Part shown: one piece after another, positions 33,667 to 41,162 of the stretch
Position numbering within the stretch: position 1 is the first letter of the stretch
Layout: each line of letters opens with the position of its first letter
Assembly: GCA_963707515.1 (NCBI GenBank)
Contig: CAVPQI010000001.1
Span: 620,001 to 684,000, forward strand
Length of the DNA: 64,000 nt
Source of the DNA: Sva-07 sp963707515
GTDB lineage: Bacteria > Actinomycetota > Acidimicrobiia > Acidimicrobiales > Ilumatobacteraceae
Direction: 5' to 3'
The notes under the pieces: generated by a model
Seen by the model: the letters and a program-made list of their open reading frames with translations, nothing else
Database searches by the model: none
What the model was told of the DNA's origin: nothing
Program-made: the position numbers and the translations under genes

Positions 33667-34787
33667 CGGGCGCTGACCGTCGACTTCCAGAACGGGGCGT
33701 CGGGCGTCGGGGTGAGATCGTCGAGCAACCCGCGCCGGCGCAGGATCGGCATCACGCCCTCGCCGAACCAGTACGCCTCCTCCAGGTGCGGGTGCCCGGA
33801 CAGGATGAACTCGTCGAAGCCCAGGGCGTGGTACTCCTCGATCCGATCGGCGATCTCGTCGTGGCTGCCGACGAGGGCCGTCCCGGCCCCGCCGCGGACG
33901 AGGCCGATCCCGGCCCACAGGTTGGGCGCGACCACCAGGTCCTCGCGGGACCCGCCGTGCAACGACACCATCCGTTGCTGGCCGACCGACGCGCTCTTGG
34001 CCATCGCCGCTTGGGCGGCGGCGACCGCCGCGGGATCGAGCTGGTCGAGGAACCGGTCGGCTTCCTGCCAGGCGTCGGCGGCACGGTCGCGGCTGATGAC
34101 GTGGAGACGGATGCCGAAGCGCAGCGTGCGGCCTTCGGCGGCGGCCAGCTCGCGCATTCGCTCCAGTCGCGGCGCGACCATCGCCGGCGGCTCACCCCAG
34201 GCGAGGTAGACGTCGACGTGCTTGGCGGCGACGCGCTCGGCCGCCTCGGAGGCGCCCCCGAAGTACAGCGGGACCGGCGCCGGCGCCTGGCTCACCGTGG
34301 CGGCCTCGACGTGGTAGTAGCGCCCCTCGAAGTCGTACGGCGTGCCGCTCAACGCGCCGCGCAACACGGAGAGGAACTCGTCGGTGCGGTCGTAGCGCTC
34401 GTCGTGGTCGAGCCAGTCGCCGAACCGGCGCTGCTCGGCGTCCTCACCGCCGGTGACGATGTTGATCAGCAGACGCCCGTCGGAGATCCGCTGGTACGTC
34501 GCTGCCTGCTGCGCTGCCAGTGTCGGCGACAGCGCGTTCGGGCGGAACGCGACGAGGAACTTCAGCCGCTTGGTCTCACGCAGCAGCGCCGCGGTCACCA
34601 GCCACGAGTCCTCGCACCACGTGCCCGTCGGCGTGAGCACGCCGGTGTAGCCGAGGTCGTCGGCCGCCCGCGCCAACTGCGCCAGGTAGTCGATCGTCGG
34701 CGGACGGCGGTGTCCGTGCTCGCCGAGCGGGACGACGGTGCGACTGTCGCCGGACGTCGGAAGGAACCAGTGCAGGACGACGCTCAT
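33663..34787 (-). CDS. ssuD: FMNH2-dependent alkanesulfonate monooxygenase-type (LLM class)
   Basis: A 374-residue bacterial-luciferase-like protein from ATG 34787, with GAGGAG seven bases upstream. Family strings: LHWFLPTSGDSR, GYTGVLTPTGTWCEDSW, FLVAFRPNALSPTLAAQQA, GRLLINIVTGGEDAEQ and ILSGHPHLEEAYWFGEGVMP. All match SsuD, which desulfonates alkanesulfonates to aldehyde and sulfite with reduced FMN and oxygen. It is cotranscribed with tauD3 (4-bp overlap). The required flavin reductase may be the WrbA-like or another protein; no SsuE-type gene is recognised here. Confidence 0.93.
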   Translation of the reverse strand: MSVVLHWFLPTSGDSRTVVPLGEHGHRRPPTIDYLAQLARAADDLGYTGVLTPTGTWCEDSWLVTAALLRETKRLKFLVAFRPNALSPTLAAQQAATYQRISDGRLLINIVTGGEDAEQRRFGDWLDHDERYDRTDEFLSVLRGALSGTPYDFEGRYYHVEAATVSQAPAPVPLYFGGASEAAERVAAKHVDVYLAWGEPPAMVAPRLERMRELAAAEGRTLRFGIRLHVISRDRAADAWQEADRFLDQLDPAAVAAAQAAMAKSASVGQQRMVSLHGGSREDLVVAPNLWAGIGLVRGGAGTALVGSHDEIADRIEEYHALGFDEFILSGHPHLEEAYWFGEGVMPILRRRGLLDDLTPTPDAPFWKSTVSAR

Positions 34788-34858
34788 CAGGGTGCTCCTC
34801 GTGGGGTGGGGTGTACGGCCGAACGGAGATCGAACGGAGATCAAACTGCGGTCGAGGC

Positions 34859-34891
34859 ATCGTTGTATTTCCGACCGTCTTTGTCAACTTT
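34859..34891 (-). promoter_or_regulatory. ssuD promoter with overlapping TGAC-N7-GTCGGAA site
   Basis: On the minus strand, TTGACA (34887-34882) and AACGAT (34864-34859) are 17 bp apart and point to ssuD. The segment 34867-34891 contains TGAC, seven bases, then GTCGGAA, overlapping the -35 and spacer. The same core is in the dyad at 27101-27125. A bound repressor here would block ssuD and possibly the divergent flavodoxin gene (start 34919). Confidence 0.6.
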
Positions 34892-34918
34892 AACCCGGGA
34901 CGTCCTAGGATCACCCCG

Positions 34919-35521
34919 GTGAGCGCCAACATCGCCGTCATCCACTACTCCGCCACCGGCAACGTCCACCGACTCGCCACGGCTCTCGCCGAGGGCGCCG
35001 CTGACGCCGGGGCCGAGGTGCGGCTGCGCACGGTGCCCGAGCTGGCCCCCGAAGGGGCGATCGCCGCCAACGCCCGTTGGGTCGCCCATCGCGAGGCGGT
35101 GGCGTCGGTCCCCCACGCCACGCTCGACGATCTCGAGTGGGCGGACGGCTTCGCCCTCGGTTCACCGACCCGCTTCGGGCTGCCGAGCGCACAGCTCAAG
35201 CAGTTCCTCGACCAGACCGGACCGCTGTGGGCGCGCGGGGTCCTGGCGAGCAAGGTCGGGACCGCGTTCACGTCAGCGTCCACGGCACACGGCGGGCTCG
35301 AGTCGACCGTCCTGGCGATCAACAACGTGCTCTACCACTGGGGCACGCTGGTGATGCCGCTCGGCTACACCGACGCCAGCATCGACGTGACCGGCAACCC
35401 GTACGGCGCCAGCTGGATCTCCCGCAAGGGGTCGGGTCCCGACGATGAGGCGCTCGCTGCCGCCCGGCATCAAGGCCGCCGTCTGGCCACGATCGCAGCG
35501 GCGTTGCGCACCGTGCGCTGA
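34919..35521 (+). CDS. WrbA-like flavodoxin/NAD(P)H:quinone oxidoreductase
   Basis: A 200-residue flavodoxin-fold protein from GTG 34919. The FMN phosphate loop is IHYSATGNVHRLA. LGSPTRFGLPSAQLKQFLDQ and FTSASTAHGGLESTVLAINN are WrbA hallmarks, and HWGTLVMPLGYTD closes the flavin site. WrbA enzymes reduce quinones with NAD(P)H. Divergent from ssuD and next to an Rrf2 gene, it may supply or shuttle reduced flavin for the LLM monooxygenase, which is inference. Confidence 0.88.
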   Translation: MSANIAVIHYSATGNVHRLATALAEGAADAGAEVRLRTVPELAPEGAIAANARWVAHREAVASVPHATLDDLEWADGFALGSPTRFGLPSAQLKQFLDQTGPLWARGVLASKVGTAFTSASTAHGGLESTVLAINNVLYHWGTLVMPLGYTDASIDVTGNPYGASWISRKGSGPDDEALAAARHQGRRLATIAAALRTVR

Positions 35522-35563
35522 GCGATCCCGAGTGTTGCGACGGCGGTTGGTACCGTCGCCCAG

Positions 35564-36040
35564 GTGAGGATCTCCCATCGGGTCGACTACGGCGTGCGGC
35601 TGATGGCCCTGATCGCCCGGGTCGACCGCGACGACGACGGTCGTCCGGTCCCTCGTCACGAGCTCGCCGAGCGCGGTGACTTCCCCGCCGGGTTCCTCGT
35701 CGACATCCTCGGCCAGCTGCGCAACGCCCGGCTGATCCGCAGCCGCCGGGGTGGTGAGGGCGGCTGGATGCTCGCCCGTCCCGCCGAGGAGATCACCGTC
35801 GCCGACGTCATCCGGGCGCTCGAAGGGCCGCTCGCCTCGGTGCGTGGTGTGCGTCCGCACGAGCTCGCCGAGCACGGCGGTGAGGAGCCGTTCATCTCGA
35901 TGTGGATCGCCGTGCGGGCGTCGCTGCGGGCGGTGCTCGAAGCCGTGACGGTCGCCGACCTCGCCGCCGGCACCCTCCCCGCCGGCGTCCGCGCCATCGC
36001 CGACGACCCCGACGCCTGGGACCCCCACCGCAGCGAGTGA
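35564..36040 (+). CDS. Rrf2 family transcriptional regulator (no cysteines)
   Basis: A 158-residue protein from GTG 35564. The N terminus MRISHRVDYGVRLMALIARV is the Rrf2 first helix. The winged HTH follows (LVDILGQLRNARLIRSRRGGEGGWMLARPAEEITVADVIRALEGPL). It contains no Cys at all, so it cannot hold an Fe-S cluster as IscR, NsrR or RirA do; this suggests a CymR-like mode that senses a metabolite or partner protein in sulfur metabolism. It is 42 bp downstream of the flavodoxin gene, probably in one transcript. It is the likely binder of the TGAC-N7-GTCGGAA sites. Its stop runs directly into a REP element. Confidence 0.9.
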   Translation: MRISHRVDYGVRLMALIARVDRDDDGRPVPRHELAERGDFPAGFLVDILGQLRNARLIRSRRGGEGGWMLARPAEEITVADVIRALEGPLASVRGVRPHELAEHGGEEPFISMWIAVRASLRAVLEAVTVADLAAGTLPAGVRAIADDPDAWDPHRSE

Positions 36041-36042
36041 CC

Positions 36043-36073
36043 GTGACATCAGGGGTCAGACCCCTTCGGTAAC
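36043..36073 (+). repeat. REP-like palindrome, copy 1
   Basis: The core AGGGGTCAGACCCCT is at 36051-36065, flanked by GTGACATC and weakly pairing TCGGTAAC. It starts two bases after the Rrf2 TGA stop. The string TGACCGTGACA.CAGGGG is shared with copy 2 after the tpx stop. Confidence 0.85.
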
Positions 36074-36152
36074 GCTCCCCTCCCCTCGCGTCCCTCCCCT
36101 CCATCCCCCTCCTGGTCACCACCGGCCGGCCGCGTCTGTTACAACGGGCGTC

Positions 36153-36647
36153 ATGGCTGAAGTCACCCTGCGCGGCAATCCCATCCACACGTCCGGCGAG
36201 CTCCCCTCGGTGGGCGATGCCGCACCGGGTTTCTCGGTCGTCGGTGCCGACCTCGGCGAGATCGATCTGTCGTCGTACGCCGGCAAGAACGTGATCCTCA
36301 ACATTTTTCCGAGCATCGACACGCCGACCTGCGCGATGAGTGTGCGCCAGTTCAACGAGCGGGCGGCGGGCATCGACGAGACCGTCGTGCTGTGCGTGTC
36401 GGCGGATCTGCCGTTCGCCCAGAACCGGTTCTGCGGTGCCGAGGGCATCGAGAACGTGAAGACCGGGTCGACATTCCGGTCGAGCTTCGGCAGCGACTAC
36501 GGCGTCACCCTGACCGACGGTCCGCTGGCCGGTGTGTTGGCCCGTGCGGTGGTCGTCGTCGGGCCCGACGGCAACGTCAAGTACACCGAGCTCGTCCCCG
36601 AGATCGCCCAGGAACCCGATTACGACGCCGCCCTCGCGGCGCTCTGA
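36153..36647 (+). CDS. tpx: Thiol peroxidase (2-Cys peroxiredoxin Tpx)
   Basis: A 164-residue peroxiredoxin. The peroxidatic Cys60 lies in SIDTPTCAMSVR and the resolving Cys94 in NRFCGAEG, the atypical 2-Cys spacing of Tpx. MAEVTLRGNPIHTSGELPSV is the standard N terminus. It reduces hydrogen and lipid hydroperoxides with thioredoxin in the cytoplasm. It sits between two REP copies and converges on the RAYT transposase, whose frame overlaps its last 28 bp. Confidence 0.95.
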   Translation: MAEVTLRGNPIHTSGELPSVGDAAPGFSVVGADLGEIDLSSYAGKNVILNIFPSIDTPTCAMSVRQFNERAAGIDETVVLCVSADLPFAQNRFCGAEGIENVKTGSTFRSSFGSDYGVTLTDGPLAGVLARAVVVVGPDGNVKYTELVPEIAQEPDYDAALAAL

Positions 36648-37513
36648 CCGTGACAACAGGGGTCAGACCCCTGATGTAACGCCGGTGCCACGGCGAGGCC
36701 GATCGCCCGATCGACGGCCGCCGACAGGCGCGGCTCAGCGGCCGCCAACGACCTGGCGCGCGACAACGCCGTGCGCAGCGAACCCGCGGTGTCGTGACCG
36801 AACGCCTGCCCGAGCAACGGTCGGGCCACGCCCATCGCCGCAGCGTGCGCCAGCGTCGCCGCGCGGGCCATCGCCGCCAGCTGCCCGTGGTCGTCGAGCC
36901 CGAGCTCGGCGATGACGATCTCGGCGACGTCGGCGACGCGACGCAGTTCGGCGACGTCGCGCGGCCCGCGCGCCACCTGCTGCTCGTCCATGACGAACGC
37001 TGCGAACGCGCCGCGGTCGCCACGGAACTCGGCGAGCACGACGTCGGTACGGAGGAACGACGGCGGGCTGCGGTGACCGAGGTACGCCCGATGACTCGAC
37101 CACCGGTACCGGTCGGGGGCGACGACGCCGGGCAGGTCGAGGCAGTTGCGATGGATGTAGCGGCACGCGGCGAGCAGGTACTCGTCGCTGTCGACGACCC
37201 GGGAGTGGAAACGGCCACGACACAGCGCGCCGTCGCGGCCGATGCGGTCGTTGACGTGGCGGGTGAAGATCGAGCCGAGACGCTGCATCGACACCGACAG
37301 ACGGGCCTGCGGACACCGCACCAGCAAGTGGTAGTGGTTGTCCATCAGACAGTAGGCGTGAACCTCGATGCCAAAGCGGGTGTGGACGTCAGCGAGCCTG
37401 GCTCCGAACTCGATGCGGTCGCTGTCGTCGAAGAAGAGCCGTCCGTGGGCGATGCCACGGTTCATCACGTGGTGCCAGGCGCCGTCGTGGTCGATGCGCA
37501 GTTGTCGTGCCAT
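36620..37513 (-). CDS. REP-associated tyrosine transposase (RAYT, TnpA_REP)
   Basis: A 297-residue Y1 HUH nuclease/transposase from ATG 37513. MARQLRIDHDGAWHHVMNRG is the typical family start. The HUH motif is His60-Tyr-His62 in LMDNHYHLL, and the catalytic Tyr119 is in CRYIHRNC. RWSSHRAYLG follows. Such single-copy domesticated relatives of IS200 transposases nick and spread REP palindromes. Here REP copies 2 and 3 flank it in opposite orientation, and copies 1 and 4 lie within about 1 kb. The last 20 or so residues are encoded by REP copy 2 and then by the end of tpx, so the true stop may differ. Confidence 0.9.
   Translation of the reverse strand: MARQLRIDHDGAWHHVMNRGIAHGRLFFDDSDRIEFGARLADVHTRFGIEVHAYCLMDNHYHLLVRCPQARLSVSMQRLGSIFTRHVNDRIGRDGALCRGRFHSRVVDSDEYLLAACRYIHRNCLDLPGVVAPDRYRWSSHRAYLGHRSPPSFLRTDVVLAEFRGDRGAFAAFVMDEQQVARGPRDVAELRRVADVAEIVIAELGLDDHGQLAAMARAATLAHAAAMGVARPLLGQAFGHDTAGSLRTALSRARSLAAAEPRLSAAVDRAIGLAVAPALHQGSDPCCHGQSAARAAS
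36650..36680 (+). repeat. REP-like palindrome, copy 2 (3' side of RAYT)
   Basis: The core AGGGGTCAGACCCCT is at 36658-36672, with outer arms GTGACAAC/GATGTAAC pairing 6 of 8. It begins two bases after the tpx TGA stop. Confidence 0.88.
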
Positions 37514-37535
37514 GCGCCAACGATGACGGAGGGGT

Positions 37536-37566
37536 GTGACATCAGGGGTCTGACCCCTGATGTCAC
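37536..37566 (-). repeat. REP-like palindrome, copy 3 (5' side of RAYT), perfect
   Basis: The arms GTGACATCAGGGGT and ACCCCTGATGTCAC form a perfect 14-bp stem with loop CTG. It lies 23 bp upstream of the RAYT start. On the minus strand it reads CCGTGACATCAGGGGTCAG, so it is oriented opposite to copies 1 and 2. Confidence 0.9.
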
Positions 37567-37610
37567 GGTCTGCGCAGTTCCAGGAGCGGGGCGACGGTCC
37601 GGGACGTTCG

Positions 37611-38381
37611 TCAGTCGAGGAAGGGGTCGAGCGACCGAGACAGTCCGGGCACGTCGGCGATCCGACGACAGGCGAGGACGACACCGGGCATGAAGCTCGA
37701 GCGGTCGTAGCTGTCCTGGCGGATCGTCAGCGTCTGCCCTTCGGCACCGAGGATGACCTCTTGGTGCGCGACCATGCCGCGCATCCGCACCGAGTGCACC
37801 CGGATACCCGACGGGGCGGCACCGCCACGGGCGCCCTCGTAGACGGTGTCGGTGGTCGGGTCAGGGTCGAAGTCGGCACCGCGCGACGTCGCCATCTGCT
37901 CGGCGGTCTTCACCGCCGTGCCCGACGGCGCATCGACCTTGCGGTCGTGGTGCAGCTCGATGATCTCAGCCGTGTCGAAGTACGGCGCGGCGAGAGCCGC
38001 GAAGCGCATCATCAGGACGGCCGAGATGGCGAAGTTCGGGGCGATCACGCAATTCGGACCGTCGTCGCTTCCGAACGTCGATTCGAAGAGGGTGAAATCG
38101 TCCTCGGTGAAGCCGGTGGTCCCGACCACGGCGTGGATCCCGTGGAGACCGAGCCACGGCAGCGCGTCGCGGGCGGCGGGGGCGACGGTGAAGTCGACGA
38201 CGACGTCGCAGCGCGCCTCGACGAAGGCGTGGAGGTGATCGGCGATCGTCACCCCCTCGATCGTCTCGCCCACGGCCGACGGATCGACGGCGGCGACGAG
38301 ATCGAGGTCGCCTGCCGCTGCCACCGCCCCGCAGACCGTCCGGCCCATCCGACCACCCGCTCCGTTGACACCGACTCGCAT
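37611..38381 (-). CDS. dapB: 4-hydroxy-tetrahydrodipicolinate reductase
   Basis: A 256-residue NAD(P)H-dependent enzyme following DapA in lysine/diaminopimelate synthesis. The nucleotide loop is VGVNGAGGRMGRTV. VDFTVAP and GTTGF follow. The catalytic motif is ELHHDRKVDAPSGTA (His pair and Lys), and SVRMRGMVAHQEV and the substrate-binding GTA segment are present. It lies downstream of pnp, the standard actinobacterial order, but dapA is far off at 13.5-14.5 kb. Confidence 0.95.
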   Translation of the reverse strand: MRVGVNGAGGRMGRTVCGAVAAAGDLDLVAAVDPSAVGETIEGVTIADHLHAFVEARCDVVVDFTVAPAARDALPWLGLHGIHAVVGTTGFTEDDFTLFESTFGSDDGPNCVIAPNFAISAVLMMRFAALAAPYFDTAEIIELHHDRKVDAPSGTAVKTAEQMATSRGADFDPDPTTDTVYEGARGGAAPSGIRVHSVRMRGMVAHQEVILGAEGQTLTIRQDSYDRSSFMPGVVLACRRIADVPGLSRSLDPFLD

Positions 38382-38419
38382 CGCGCCAGTCTGGCCGATC
38401 GACGTGCCCGCAGACGCGA

Positions 38420-38450
38420 CGACGCCCGGGGCGCTGGGCCCCGGGCGTCG
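38420..38450 (-). terminator. GC-rich hairpin downstream of pnp
   Basis: A 12-bp perfect stem (CGACGCCCGGGG and its complement) with loop CGCTGGG lies between the pnp stop (38497) and the dapB start (38381). There is no T run, so it may be a weak terminator or an mRNA 3'-end protector. Confidence 0.5.
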
Positions 38451-38458
38451 TTGGCAGC

Positions 38459-38489
38459 CTTACAAAAGGGGTCTGACCCCTGTTGTGAC
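38459..38489 (-). repeat. REP-like palindrome, copy 4
   Basis: The core AGGGGTCTGACCCCT is at 38467-38481. The outer flanks TTACAAA/GTTGTGAC pair only partly. On the minus strand it follows the pnp stop, as copies 1 and 2 follow their genes' stops. Confidence 0.85.
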
Positions 38490-38496
38490 GGGTTGG

Positions 38497-40995
38497 TCAG
38501 CGGTGGCGACGACGGCCTCCGCCGCCACGGTTCGAGGTCTCGGGCGCGGGGCGCTCGGACTTCGGGCCGAGGTCGCCGAGCTCCTCGGCGAGCTGGGCGT
38601 CGAAGCTGTCCTCGAAGCTCACCTCGACGATGTCGCCAGCGCCGCTGTCGGCGCTGCGCTCGCGGCGTCCGCCACGGTCACGATCGCCGCCGCGGTCATT
38701 GCGGTCGCCGCGGTCATTGCGGTCGCCGCGGTCATTGCGGTCACGGCCGTTGCCGTTCGACGGCGCGTCGTCGTCGCTCGACCCAGCGGACTCCTTGACC
38801 GCCGGCGGGTCGCCGGCGGGGACGAGGCTGACCTTGCCCTTGTCGTCGATCTCCTCGACGCGCACCTCGATCTCCTGACCGAGCTCGAGCACGTCCTCGA
38901 CGGCGTTGATCCGCTTGCCACCGCCGAGCTTGGAGATGTGCACGAGACCGTCACGGCCGGGGAGGATGTTGACGAAGGCACCGAACTTGGTGATGTTCAC
39001 CACGCGACCGGTGTAGGTCTTGCCGAGCTCGGCCTTCGGCGGGTCGACGATGGCGAGGATGGCCGCCCGGGCTTCCTCCATGCGCCACGCCTCGACGGCA
39101 CCGATGGTGACGATGCCGCGGGCGCCGTCGTCGTCGACGCCGATGTCGGCACCGGTCTCCTGCTGGATCGTGTTGATGACCTTGCCCTTCGGCCCGATGA
39201 CCTCACCGACCTTGTCGAGCGGGATGAAGATCGTGGTGATCTTCGGCGCCGTCTCGGCGACCTCGTCACGCGACTGCGGGATGCAGGCGTTCATGACTTC
39301 GAGGATCTCGAGACGCGCCGTGCGGGCCTGGGCGAGGGCGGCCGTCAGGACGTCGGCGGGGATGCCGTCGATCTTGGTGTCGAGCTGCAGCGCCGTGATG
39401 GCGTCCTCGGTGCCGGCGACCTTGAAGTCCATGTCGCCGAACGCATCCTCGGAACCGAGGATGTCGGTCAGCGTGACGTACTTGCCGTCTTCGTAGATGA
39501 GACCCATGGCGATACCGGACACGTGACCCTTGGTGGGAACACCGGCATCCATCAGCGCCAGGCTCGACGCACACACCGACGCCATCGACGTCGAACCGTT
39601 CGACGACATGACCTCGGACACCAGGCGCAGCGCGTAGGCGAAGTCCTCCTGGCTCGGGATCACCGGCAGGACGGCGCGAGCGGCGAGCGCTCCGTGGCCG
39701 ATCTCGCGGCGCTTCGGCGAACCGACGCGGCCGGTCTCGCCGTTGGCCCACGGCGGCATGTTGTAGTGGTGCAGGTAGCGCTTGGTGTCGTGCGGCGACA
39801 GCGAGTCGATCATCTGGTTCATCCGCGGCATGGCCATCGTCAGCACCGTCATGACCTGGGTCTCACCACGCTGGAAGAGGCCCGAACCGTGTGCCGTCGG
39901 CAGCACGCCGACCTCGGCCGAGATCGGACGGAGATCGCCGACGCCACGACCGTCCATGCGCACACCCTCGTCGAGGACGCGTCGGCGCATGAGCTTCTTG
40001 TTCAGCGAGCGGACGGCCTCTTTGACCATGCCGTTCTGACCGGCGAACTCACCCGGCGCGTCGTGCGTGCCGCACAGCTCGGCGACGATGTCGGCGGTCA
40101 CCGCATCGGTCGCCGTGTTGCGGGCGCTCTTGTCGGCGATCGTGATGACCGGGGCCAGCTTGTCGCTGCCGACGCGCTCGACGGCGGCAAAGATCTCCGG
40201 CGTGTAGTCGACGACGGGCGTCCACTTCATCGGCTCGATCGGACCGTTGGTGGCGATCACCGAGGCGACGAGCTGACGCTGCAGCGAGATCGACTCCTTG
40301 ATCCACACCTTGCAGGCCTCGAGGCCATCGGCGAGCACTTCCTCGGTGACCTTCTTGGCGCCATCGGCGTAGTAGTAGAAGGCCTTCTCGGAGCCACCGG
40401 CTTCGACCATCATCACGGCGACATCGCCGTTGTCGAGCTCACGGCCGGCGACGACGAGCTCGAACGTGCTGTTCTCGCCTTCCTCGTACGTCGGGTGGGC
40501 GATCCACTCGCCGTCTTGGCTGTAGGCCATGCGGACGGCGCCGATCGGGCCCTCGAAGGGGATGCCCGAGATCATCAGCGCCGCCGAGGCGGCGTTGATC
40601 GACAACACGTCGTGCGGGTTGACCTGGTCGGCGCCGAGCACGGTCGTGACGACCTGGGTCTCGTTGCGGAACCCGTCGGGGAACGAGGGGCGCAGCGGGC
40701 GGTCGGTCAGACGACAGGTGAGGATGGCATCCTCGGTCGGACGGCCCTCACGACGGAAGAACGAGCCGGGGATCTTGCCGGCGGCGTAGGCGCGCTCTTC
40801 GACGTCGACGGTGAGCGGGAAGAAGTCGACACCCTCACGCACGCTCTTGGCGGCGTTGGCAGTCGTCAGCACGCGGGTGCCGCCGATGACGGCGACCACT
40901 GCGCCCATCGACTGCGGTGCCAGTTTGCCCGTCTCGAACGAGAGGGTCTTGTCGGTCCCGGACACGGGACCCGACACGGTAATAGGGTCAGCCAC
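38497..40995 (-). CDS. pnp: Polyribonucleotide nucleotidyltransferase (PNPase)
   Basis: An 832-residue 3'-5' phosphorolytic RNase. The start is GTG 40995 with AAAGGAG five bases upstream; the ATG at 41010 overlaps that ribosome site. Two RNase PH cores (first SFETGKLAPQSMGAVV; second RGETQVMTVLTMAMPRMNQM and PEGHVSGIAMGL-like KGHVSGIAMGLIYEDG) are followed by KH (TTIFIPLDKVGEVIGPKGKV) and S1 (GKTYTGRVVNITKFGAFVNI). The C-terminal tail is Asp/Arg/Gly-rich with three RNDRGD repeats from an 18-bp tandem repeat (38689-38742), a likely RNA-binding disordered segment. It is usually cotranscribed with rpsO; here a fusion gene intervenes. Confidence 0.96.
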   Translation of the reverse strand: MADPITVSGPVSGTDKTLSFETGKLAPQSMGAVVAVIGGTRVLTTANAAKSVREGVDFFPLTVDVEERAYAAGKIPGSFFRREGRPTEDAILTCRLTDRPLRPSFPDGFRNETQVVTTVLGADQVNPHDVLSINAASAALMISGIPFEGPIGAVRMAYSQDGEWIAHPTYEEGENSTFELVVAGRELDNGDVAVMMVEAGGSEKAFYYYADGAKKVTEEVLADGLEACKVWIKESISLQRQLVASVIATNGPIEPMKWTPVVDYTPEIFAAVERVGSDKLAPVITIADKSARNTATDAVTADIVAELCGTHDAPGEFAGQNGMVKEAVRSLNKKLMRRRVLDEGVRMDGRGVGDLRPISAEVGVLPTAHGSGLFQRGETQVMTVLTMAMPRMNQMIDSLSPHDTKRYLHHYNMPPWANGETGRVGSPKRREIGHGALAARAVLPVIPSQEDFAYALRLVSEVMSSNGSTSMASVCASSLALMDAGVPTKGHVSGIAMGLIYEDGKYVTLTDILGSEDAFGDMDFKVAGTEDAITALQLDTKIDGIPADVLTAALAQARTARLEILEVMNACIPQSRDEVAETAPKITTIFIPLDKVGEVIGPKGKVINTIQQETGADIGVDDDGARGIVTIGAVEAWRMEEARAAILAIVDPPKAELGKTYTGRVVNITKFGAFVNILPGRDGLVHISKLGGGKRINAVEDVLELGQEIEVRVEEIDDKGKVSLVPAGDPPAVKESAGSSDDDAPSNGNGRDRNDRGDRNDRGDRNDRGGDRDRGGRRERSADSGAGDIVEVSFEDSFDAQLAEELGDLGPKSERPAPETSNRGGGGRRRHR
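38689..38742. repeat. 18-bp tandem repeat (3 copies) in pnp
   Basis: The unit GCCGCGGTCATTGCGGTC starts at 38689, 38707 and 38725 and encodes the Asp/Arg/Gly/Asn repeats of the PNPase tail. The frame is preserved. Confidence 0.88.
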
Positions 40996-41123
40996 AAGGG
41001 CTCCTTTCATGTGCGCTCGTCGAGCGCGTCTGCGGAGCGAGTGAGCCGGTTCCCAGTTGGCAATCCCGAGCGTGCGACCTCGGAGTCGGCAACCGGCAAC
41101 CGACAGCGGTCGCTCAATGTTGC

Positions 41124-41144
41124 GGAACCGGACGTTCCGGCTCC
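41124..41144 (-). terminator. Hairpin after the phosphodiesterase-glycosyltransferase gene
   Basis: GGAACCGGA and TCCGGCTCC pair with one mismatch around CGT, starting about 18 bp past the stop of the fusion gene. There is no T run. It separates the fusion gene from the pnp leader. Confidence 0.4.
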
Positions 41145-41162
41145 GCGGACCAGGTTACCGGC

